Source of the DNA: Funneliformis mosseae
Lineage: Eukaryota > Glomeromycota > Glomeromycetes > Glomerales > Glomeraceae
DNA: 28,653 nucleotides
Direction: 5' to 3'
Assembly (NCBI GenBank): GCA_910592005.1
Contig: CAJVPP010000624.1
Coordinates: 1-28,653, forward strand
The notes below the pieces were generated by a model, which made no database searches, was not told the DNA's origin, and worked only from the letters and a program-made list of their open reading frames with translations. This document shows positions 20,606-28,653 of the stretch, one piece after another. Positions within the stretch are counted from its first letter, which is position 1. Every line of letters begins with the position of its first letter. Both the position numbers and the translations under genes were made by a program.

Positions 20606-21659
20606 CTTGAAAGATCCGAAACAGAAAAAAAAATTTAGCCAAGATTAATCCTAATGTGCTTATATATGTATAAAAAACAAAAAAAAAAAAACAAGTGTTA
20701 GATGGCAGTGAAGAAATTAATCGTGATGAAACATATCCTTTTAAAAGAGGTCCTTGCTTTGGAGAATTTTTAAGTTGGTATTAAGAAATATTATAACTTT
20801 TATTGAAGGTCTGTAAAATGAATGAAGGATGCATTGTGGTTATAAATTGTTTCTGAACAATACGAATTAACCCATTACCGGAATGATTAGATAATACTGA
20901 AATATTTAAGGGAATTTAGTGGCGCAGCAGCGATTTATTATGTAAAAATTGTTGTTGTTCATTTCGTAGGTACCAGAATAATAACAAGAACTAATCTTGC
21001 ATATGACAATATATGGGAGGATTTCTAGGAAAATCAGGTTTTGAAGTTAATAGCTTTATTCATTTTAATCTAATAACAAATATCTCAATTTTTGTTAAAA
21101 AAATTCCGAAGCCTGCGATCAACCCATATAATACCTAGTAATACCATTTTAAGAATTTTCTCATACATATCTTTATTCTATAAACAAAACAAAGAAATTC
21201 TTGAAGATTTTTAAATTTATTTTTACAGTTTATACATTCTAATATTAATCCTTTAGAGAACTATTTTCTTCATTTTATTAATACTCTTTAATTTCTCATT
21301 ATATTATAGACTAAGATACTATTGACTATGATTGTTAATTTAATCTAAAGTATTATATATATTCAGTTACTTAATAGGATTTAGATTGTAACTAGTGTAT
21401 CCTTTTCAAATGTAACATGATTAAAACTATTATCAAACATTTACACTTTTTTTGATTTATCTATCTAACTCACAATTAATGTAATGGCTTTGGAAATCAC
21501 GTGACTTTATTATTTAAAATTCATGATTTTGATTGATCGATAAAATTAACTGTCTAATTAAAAGGACTAGAATATTCTAATGCGTCATTTGATCAGTTTA
21601 TATTAGCACAAACGCCTGAACAAATAAAAACTCAAAAAAGAAAATAAATAGTAACTATT
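20606..21659. other. Gene-free region upstream of the P450
   Basis: The left end is the P450 promoter region. A 28-codon plus-strand open stretch at 20699-20782 (LDGSEEINRDETYPFKRG...) looks compositionally like coding sequence, but no adjoining exon or start was found, so it may be a relic. The rest is AT-rich without features. Confidence 0.4.
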
Positions 21660-21935
21660 GAAATAATAAGATGAGAGTTAAATGAGGCAAAGAAATGGTT
21701 AAAAGAAGCAAAAATGATATTGAAGATGTTTGAGAAGGAAGTGGATGATGGATTGTGATTGAAGAAGCTGAGAAGAAATAGAAAAGGCCTTAATGAAGAG
21801 GACAAGTAAGAGAAGGTTAGAATAGAAAAAAAAAAGGAAAGGCTAGAAGCTAAAAAGAAAAAGTAGTATGAGCAGGTGGTATTATTGCAAGAAAGATTTA
21901 CTGCTATTCAAACAGGTAATGATTTTGTGACTTAG
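21660..21935 (+). pseudogene. Fragment of a Lys/Glu-rich coiled-coil gene
   Basis: One plus-strand frame stays protein-like for 92 codons despite four internal stops: ELNEAKKWLKEAKMILKMF, then stop-separated LKKLRRNRKGLNEEDK, EKVRIEKKKERLEAKKKK and YEQVVLLQERFTAIQTGNDF. Heptad-like charged pattern throughout. The final phrase LQERFTAIQTG resembles the end of multicopy coiled-coil proteins I associate with Rhizophagus genomes (memory, unverified). The stops are TGA, TGA, TAA and TAG. No start codon or promoter is evident. Nonfunctional. Confidence 0.5.
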
Positions 21936-22479
21936 GTTTTAAGAACAAAATAGTATATCAGTCAGTATGCATGTCCATTTTATAGTGTCAATCATAATTA
22001 AAAATTGTGTGTAACCTTTAAGTCCGAAAAGTTCTTTCTATGTAAACTATTTCAAGTCGCAATATAAATGCATTCAATTTTTAATACCTTTTTTCGTCAG
22101 CATTTTTTCTATCTAAAAGAAGTTGAGGTTTTGCCTTTTGAGCTCTTCTATAACATTTTATTCTATTGGTAATTCCGCCTATTTTTTGACGTTAAAACCT
22201 CAGATTCTTTTGCTATTAGTTTTTAAACCAACAAAAAAATACCAAACGTTCTTTGTTTTTAATAAATCTTTTGACAGAATCACTTTACCAAACTATATGC
22301 AACAATACTTTTTGATAAAAAATAGCTTTTATTTTTTCATATAATGAAATTTATAAGAATAAATGTATGAAAACTAAATTTGCTTTAACAAAATACAATA
22401 ATAAAATATTATTTTATTCACAATTATTGTTTTTATTATGTCTATAACAAGATATATATTGACAAATTCAATTTTTATT
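21936..22479. other. Gene-free AT-rich spacer
   Basis: No gene supported. The 73-codon plus-strand frame at 22123-22344 is Phe/Ile/Leu-rich and has no family signal; it ends before the 3' end of the large minus-strand pseudogene. Confidence 0.4.
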
Positions 22480-25400
22480 TCATTCATCCCCTAATGTTTC
22501 TTTAACTTGATCTAATTGGTTACTAGTTAGATATTCAGAACAAGTCAGTAATAGTTCTAAGAGCCTTTTTTCTTCAGGTTTGGTTTCACAACATTGTCTT
22601 TGCTTTTTTCTTGACAGTCCATCTTGATTTACTAATTTTCTTGAATTAATTAGCAGTTAGTCAGAAATAGCTTGATTAGAATTTTCTATATTTGAATGTG
22701 ATGTTGATGTAACAGCGATTTGAGAGGATTTCTTTTTTTTGAAGTTTAATCATTAGGTTTCCATCTTACAACTCCTAACTTTCTTCTTCCAACTTTATTG
22801 CTTTTTTGCACTGAGATAACATCTTGTAGAAAAATTGCTTCTATTCTTAAAGTCCTATCAGAAAAACAATTACCAAGACGTGTAACACTGGTGGCTGTAA
22901 ACTGATTGGGAAAAATAGTATTCTATAAAAGATTTTGATAATGGTTATAATCATCTGAATAGCAAAATGCTGACAAAAGTTCGTATACTAGATTTCACAT
23001 GACTGTTTTACGAGTATCTATGGCTCTTTGTCCAGTTGATTCACAAGGATTATTAAGATATTCTAACAATAAGATTCCTATACGATCTCTTTCACTTTAG
23101 GCAGATTTGACTTGTAACTTTAGATTATTAATATCAATTACATTTCTGGTAATATTCTGTTTTATAAATTTAACTCCAAATGTTTCAAGCGCCTTATCAA
23201 ATGTAAAATAATAACCTTTCCATTTTTCTTCATTATCAATTTTAATTGATGAAGCACATTTCAATTTTTCCTCAAATTTTGGATATTGAGCTAATATTCT
23301 AAGGTATTGTGCAACTGATATTGAATAATTTGATTTTCCTGCTGATGCAAATAAACCCGCAAAATAAGACAAAGAATTTTTCTATAATTTGTAATTTCTG
23401 ACACGAATTTCAACATGATGTGCTTTGAAGATTGATGTCCATTTATAATAAAAATACCATATTTGTAAAACAGTATTAACATTACTGTTTAAATCCACAA
23501 TATTATCTTTATTGAGATTTATTCTTTTCATATGAATACGAATAGCAATAGTTACTGTACACTATATTAGTTCTAAAATACGAACTGTAGAATGATAATC
23601 AACAATTTTATCTAACTTATCCAAAAATTTAACTCCTAATGTTTTTGCTAGATCAAAAAGTCCATAACTTGAAAACAATACAATTAGAACTCTACACATA
23701 TCCTTCAAAGTATGCTATTAGCCAAGAATAGGACGTAGGTTTGGCCATTGTTCTCTTTGTTTAATAAGTCTTCTAAAGATTGCTTCATCAGCTATCACAT
23801 TCAAGTAATCATGTGATTTTAATTCAAAGTCTTGTTTATACATTTCTGTAGATTGAAATATTCCTTCATCTGAATTTAGAATTCCACCTGATTCTAATAT
23901 AACTATATTAGGTATACTGGCTGAACAACTATGGTCAATGTTTTCAAGAATTTTTTGGTGAATAGTTACCATATCAAAATTTGTATTGTAAATAATTTGT
24001 CCTTTAAAATTTATTTGAAAATTCAAAAGATCATCAACAACTTTATCAAACATATCCTATGTGTTTTTCATTAAATCATTCATACCAAAAAAATCCAATG
24101 GTGAAGGAATTTTTTTCTTATTATCTGCTTTTTCTTCTAAAGAAATTGGCATTTGCATCTGAAATACCATCCTGAGCGTTGTGTGAGAACTTCTACAGAT
24201 TGTATCAAATATATTTTCGTAAGTAAAAGTTTTCTCTTTAAAATCTATATTGTCTATAATAGCTAAATTCCATACATTTAACCCATTTAATAATTTTTCA
24301 GTTGGATTAACTTTGACCATTCGATATTTTTCTATTCAGGTTTCATGATCATTAGTATGACCACTTATATGTAGAGTGAATAGAAATCGTCAGAATGACA
24401 AAAAAAGCTGTAATTTACAAGACATATTGGCCATTACTTGAGTAAACTAAACACCAAGATAAGGAAATGCTATGCTTACAATAAGAGCAACAATAAATGT
24501 CACACATTTGGTAATATGTTCATTATCTAGTTGTTTTAAAGATTTGTCTCATTGTTTTCGTTTTTTATTTAAAACCATTAATTTTTTTAAAAAATTTCAC
24601 CAATTAATCCATCGAAAAATCCCATTAAAATTTTGGAAAACTTGCATAATATGCATTGAGAGAAATAGGTAATTGTATTTCTAATTTTCTTTCTGTAACT
24701 ATTTTACGTGAATTCCATACTTTATTTTCTAACATTTTTCCAACTTCTTTCCATTTATCATTTGTCCATTCTAATTTTGGATATACAATATCAATTATAC
24801 AATTTATGTTTAATAATAATTTCAAAAAAAAATAACTAGGTAAATTAGATAAAATAGGGATAGTTGAATCATTAAAATTTATAGTATTTGTATTAATAAA
24901 TTCATTAAGGTTTGAATAACGTGTATTATTTTTAGAATCATAATATTCATATTTTAAAGGAATTTTAGGTGAAGTAAATAAAAAATTTAAAGCTGAAGCT
25001 AACATAAAAGCAAGAATTATTTTCTTTTTTTCTTCTGTTTTAGTATTAGCTACATATGTAAGCCATTGACCTAATAATTTCAAACTTTCAGATATATCAT
25101 CTTTATGTAATCCACATTGTTCACAAGTGGATTTTTGCTTGCTAATACCAGGTTGATGATTCAAATGCTTACTATGAGATTCATAACAATTATAACAAAT
25201 ATATCGAATTGTTGAAACATTATCAAAAATTCGTTTAGAAATATCCTGATATTCATGTATTGCATTATATGAATAAAGACCAATACACAGAATTTGAATG
25301 TATTTCTCCCATATCCTTCACAGATGATCTTTACATCCAGCTCCACGACTAAAGAAATAAAAATTCTTAAAACATAATAAGCAACGTCAGCGACAAATTT

Positions 25401-25977
25401 CACTTTGTTCAGAACTTCGTAATTGTTTTATATATGCATTATGATTTTTTTGATCATAATTAAAATGATTCATACATACCCCCAATGGTATTCCTTTTGA
25501 TTGAAATTTTAATACCGCATTTTCATCAATTTGCCAGGTTCCAACTAACTGGCATATATTTCTAATATTCACAGTTTGACCACATGTTTGCAACTTATTA
25601 TCTAAATAGTCGATTAGAACACATGGTGAAAAATTTGTATTCACAGTTGGATTAAGTTTATATACAGGTTCATTTGCTTCTTCAACAGGTATTGAAAGTA
25701 AAGAAACTTCTTGGTTTTTAGAATCTACTTTATCTGCATCAAAGTCTTCCTCATTTTCATCGCTTAATTGATCCACAAATTCTTGTTCAAGTGCCATTTG
25801 TACTTTAATATAATTTTCTTCGTTAAATTCAAATATTTGTAATTTAAGAAGTTCGTCAAATAACTCTGAAGTTATATCAAATTTATTGTCAGATTGTTCT
25901 GAATATAAATCTTGACCATCATTAAAATATAAAGGGAAACTTTTTTCAAAAGTGTCATTTATTACACACGTTTTCAT
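22480..25977 (-). pseudogene. Large decayed gene of a multicopy repeat-associated family (~1,160 codons)
   Basis: One reading can be followed from ATG 25977 to TGA 22480. It begins MKTCVINDTF, holds an acidic N-terminal third, a CxxC-rich zinc-binding-like block (about 25400-25090, with CLLC, CYNC and CEQCGLH), then NVWNLAIIDNIDFKEKTF, ADEAIFRRLIKQREQWPNL, SLSYFAGLFASAGKSNYS, ALETFGVKFIKQNI and a C-terminal ELLLTCSEYLTSNQLDQ. Seventeen in-frame stops interrupt it (25387, 25318, 24597, 24549, 24447, 24390, 24336, 24057, 23718, 23715, 23562, 23382, 23097, 22995, 22923, 22746, 22657; lower coordinate of each). Apparent 1-nt slips lie at the T-run near 24627 and the T8 run 22733-22740. From memory this is a long, multicopy uncharacterised family in Glomeromycotina, possibly transposon-derived; I cannot name it with confidence. 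Confidence 0.75.
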
Positions 25978-26330
25978 TTCAATAAATTGAATTTTATATC
26001 AACTTTAACGCTAAGATTCTTTAAAATATAAGTGCAAAGAAATGAAAATAATATTAAAATACTTTAAATTATAAACCTGACCATTTTGTATTATATAACA
26101 CAATGCAATATTTTAGTATATTATAATTGAAAAGTTTAAAATTATTATATTGTTCTATATGCATTCAGATTTTATTATAAAATGCAACCTGCAGATCTCT
26201 TAGTTGAAAATATTACACAAGATGATTAGGGGACATACATACTGACTGATATACCATAAAGTGCATTATATAATACTTCTAGTATATATAATCTCCTATG
26301 TAAAATATCCTAGGGTATAAATATCCTAAG
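25978..26330. other. Upstream flank of the large pseudogene
   Basis: AT-rich, no coding sequence. Two near copies of ATATCCTA(A/G)G lie at 26306-26330, separated by GGTATAA. No promoter element can be assigned. Confidence 0.3.
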
Positions 26331-26465
26331 CAAAGTGAAGGACTATATATTTCTATGCATTGAGTAAATTTTGATTATGTAAGTGTTTCTCTATCCGTCA
26401 TATGATTTTCATCTAATAATTTGCTCAGTACTCACAACGGTTCTCATTTCTAGTACATAGAGAAT
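26331..26465. repeat. Possible diverged copy of the 10295 repeat head
   Basis: GTGAAGGACTAT at 26335-26346 matches GCGAAGGACTAT at 10309-10320. ACAACGG at 26434-26440 and TAGTAC at 26451-26456 recur in the same order as at 10382-10388 and 10406-10411. Both are followed by an AT-only island. The spacing differs by about 25 bp, so the match may be partial or chance. Confidence 0.3.
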
Positions 26466-26539
26466 TTACTTTATAAATTAATGCTTTATATAATATCCGT
26501 ATTTTTTAGTAATATGAAAGTATTCAGATACTGTAGAAC

Positions 26540-27755
26540 GCAGATATATTATTTAAAATTTTTATAAATAAAATAATAAAACTTTTATATAAATTATTAT
26601 TATAATAAAAATTATATAAAATAATTATATAGAAATTTATAATAACATATTATTATTTAATATAATTTATATAATAATTATTTAAATAAATTTAATTTAT
26701 TTAGTTTATGAATATTATATTTAATATTAATTAATCAAAATAAAAATTATATTTAAAAAAAATTAGTAATTGAAATTTATTTATTTATTATTATCTAAAA
26801 AAAAATTCAATTTATAAAAATTTAAGTATATAAAGTAAGTGTTAAAAAAAATATATTAAATTAACATTTAAAAAATATTTATTCTTATCATAAATAAATG
26901 TAGATTTAATTAGAAAATCTTTTTTATTTAAAAAAAATATATTTGCTTAATAAAATATTACATTATAATCTTATAATATTTTTTTATTATCTAATATTTA
27001 ATTTAGCTATATTTAGATATTTTGTATTAAAAAGATGTTATACTAATTTTTTATAAATAAATAATTTGAAAAGTTAGCTATTTAAAATAATCTTTAGATT
27101 TTATATTAAATTCATACTAAAATCTATTTATTTATTATAATTAAAATTATTATAAGAAATACAAATACTCATTTATTAAATATATGAAATATTGATTTAA
27201 TTTATTTTTCTAATAATTACACTATATTACTTAAAATTCATAACATTTATTCTTTTTAAAATTATTACTTTTATAAGTTATATTATTATTTTTTTTGAAT
27301 TAATTTATAATATTTATTTAAAATATTTTTTGTTGATATTTTTTCTTAACAAAATAATAATAATAAAATCAATTATATCAAGTTTTTAATTATTTTATTA
27401 ATATTTATTATTTTAAAATCTAATATTTCTTATTAAATTTATATAAAATTAGTTATTAGTTAAATGTATAAAATTTTAGTTTTTATCTTATAAATATAAA
27501 TTATTTTTATATATTTTATACTTAAATAATATATTTAACAATTTTTTTGATATTAATATTCTTTTTATTAATAATTTTATTATTTTCAAAAAGGACTAAC
27601 AAATAACAACAATAATATTTTTTATAGTGACTCTTAAATTTAGTAATTATTTAATATAAAGTATCTAAAACTAATTTATAATATTAAAAGATAAAAATAT
27701 CACTTTAATATTAGTTAATAAGATATTAAATTAGTATTTTTTTGATATTTATTAT
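26540..27755. other. Second extreme AT island
   Basis: About 1.2 kb with almost no G or C and no open frames. It starts after TAGAACGCAGATATATT and ends abruptly at TATAGCAGCAGAGAGGGCG. It resembles the 10430-11235 island in composition and in following a similar GC-bearing head. Confidence 0.6.
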
Positions 27756-27759
27756 AGCA

Positions 27760-28260
27760 GCAGAGAGGGCGTACAGACCGATTTATTTTTATCTGGGAGC
27801 TTAAGAATGATAGTTATCAAAATATGTAGTCTAGGCCCTTTCTCTTAATAAAATAAATACTTATTAATTTCACTGTTCTAGGGCTTTCAAAATATAGTTC
27901 TAGTATATCAATAAAATTAGTATACTTAGAACGTATTCTAGCTCCTCTTGCTCAATAAAATTACTAATTTATTTTCTTACCTTCGCACACCTTTCTGATT
28001 ATAATTCTAACATAATAAAAATTTACATCTAATAAGAAGCGTTTATAGATCATGTTATTTTCGCCTGAGAATTTTAAGAATGATAGTTGACAAATATTGT
28101 TCTCTAACCCCTCTTACTTATCAAAATTATTAATTTGTTTTCTTGCCTTTGCGCATCTTCCTGATTATAATTCTGACATAATAAAAATTTATATCTAAGC
28201 AGACCGATTTATTTTTACCTGAGAACTTAAGAATGATAATTATCAAAATGCATCTCAATC
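27760..28260. repeat. Degenerate tandem repeat, unit about 150-170 bp
   Basis: The phrase TTAAGAATGATA(G/A)TT is at 27801, 28074 and 28227, each preceded by a (C/T)CTG(A/G)GA element and the first and third by CAGACCGATTTATTTTTA. CTGATTATAATTCT is at 27995 and 28161, each followed by (A/G)ACATAATAAAAATTTA. Copy spacing is 153-166 bp, with about 273 bp between the first two TTAAG copies because of diverged sequence. No coding potential; this may be a satellite or the internal repeats of a decayed element. Confidence 0.65.
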
Positions 28261-28653
28261 TTATTTTCAAAGCATTTTAACTAGACTTTTTTGAAAAAAT
28301 ACACCTAGCAAAGTAAAAAATTTTCATCTGAGCGGACCAAACAGGGAGAGCGAGCAGACCTTAGGTGAAAAAAAGGCTATTATAGTGTAAAAAAAAATCA
28401 GAATAGCATGCCTTTTTTTTTACTAGATTCGAAAAAAGAAGCTAGACTTTCTTGGTGATAGCTTTAAAGGGGATTTTGTCTGCTGACAACTCTAGAAGTA
28501 ATTTATCAATTTTCATCTGGATTAAATCATCAGTATTAGCTTTAACCCGAAGCTTATTAAAATATTGGGTTACATAATACACTCCCCTGAAGAAAATATC
28601 CGGGCACTCAAAAAAAAAATTTATTTTTATTAAAATATTTTCATATTTAATAA
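28261..28653. other. Unassigned repeat-like tail
   Basis: Somewhat richer in G and C than the AT island. It includes GCGGACCAAACAGGGAGAGCGAGCAGACC (28333-28360 region), similar in wording to the 27760 repeat start (AGAGGGCGTACAGACC), so it may be the last partial unit. No gene is supported. Confidence 0.35.

Noticed and set aside
20699..20782. Short coding-like stretch LDGSEEINRDETYPFKRG
   Set aside because: Only 28 codons, no start, no splice partner found; noted as a possible relic but not called.
24472..24672. 66-codon plus-strand frame
   Set aside because: Antisense to the large pseudogene, with no signal of its own.
22480..25977. Stop-codon reassignment or read-through to make the large gene functional
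   Set aside because: All three stop codons occur in it, two slips are also present, and intact neighbours use TAA and TGA as normal stops; decay is simpler.

Overview
The window looks like nuclear DNA of an early-diverging filamentous fungus, most likely an arbuscular mycorrhizal fungus (Glomeromycotina, Rhizophagus-like). The composition is very AT-rich, genes are split by many short AT-rich introns (about 55-150 bp) with GTRNGT-type donors, and intact metabolic genes sit between heavily decayed repeats. The fungal assignment rests on gene content and architecture; the genus is inferred from remembered repeat and gene-family wording.

Layout. 1-3691 is the 5' part of a decayed Ty3/gypsy-like LTR retrotransposon on the minus strand (candidate LTR, primer-binding site, gag and protease remnants). 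4914-6598 (minus) is a nine-exon PAQR/haemolysin-III membrane receptor. 6599-8996 holds no gene but contains a 143-bp MITE-like element with 24-bp perfect terminal inverted repeats. 8997-9891 (minus) is a six-exon coiled-coil protein. 9892-12659 has a short GC-bearing repeat and an extreme AT island, but no gene. The central block is compact: a mitochondrial carrier (12660-14269, plus) converges on homoserine O-acetyltransferase (14353-16254, minus), which shares a 328-bp divergent promoter with a paraoxonase-like lactonase (16583-18167, plus), which converges on a cytochrome P450 (18837-20605, minus). From 20606 on, only decayed or repetitive DNA is visible: a coiled-coil pseudogene fragment, a 3.5-kb pseudogene with 17 in-frame stops and two apparent frameshifts (22480-25977), a second AT-only island, and degenerate tandem repeats to the end.

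The six intact genes were joined by hand. Every exon-exon junction keeps frame and restores family motifs: PAQR histidines, three mitochondrial-carrier signatures, the Ser-Asp-His triad of the acetyltransferase, paraoxonase calcium and His-dyad residues, and the P450 I-helix, ExxR and Cys-loop motifs. They do not form one pathway. The acetyltransferase feeds methionine synthesis, the carrier likely moves carboxylates across the inner mitochondrial membrane, and the paraoxonase-like enzyme and P450 are candidate lipid or xenobiotic enzymes.

No CRISPR array, rRNA, tRNA or convincing novel multi-gene system was seen. The most notable points are a 7-nt micro-exon in the carrier gene, the nonsense-mutation pattern of the large pseudogene, a paraoxonase family member in a fungus with its full active-site set, a foldback in the shared MET2/paraoxonase promoter, and a coiled-coil gene whose pattern weakly recalls the Cor1/SYCP3 family.
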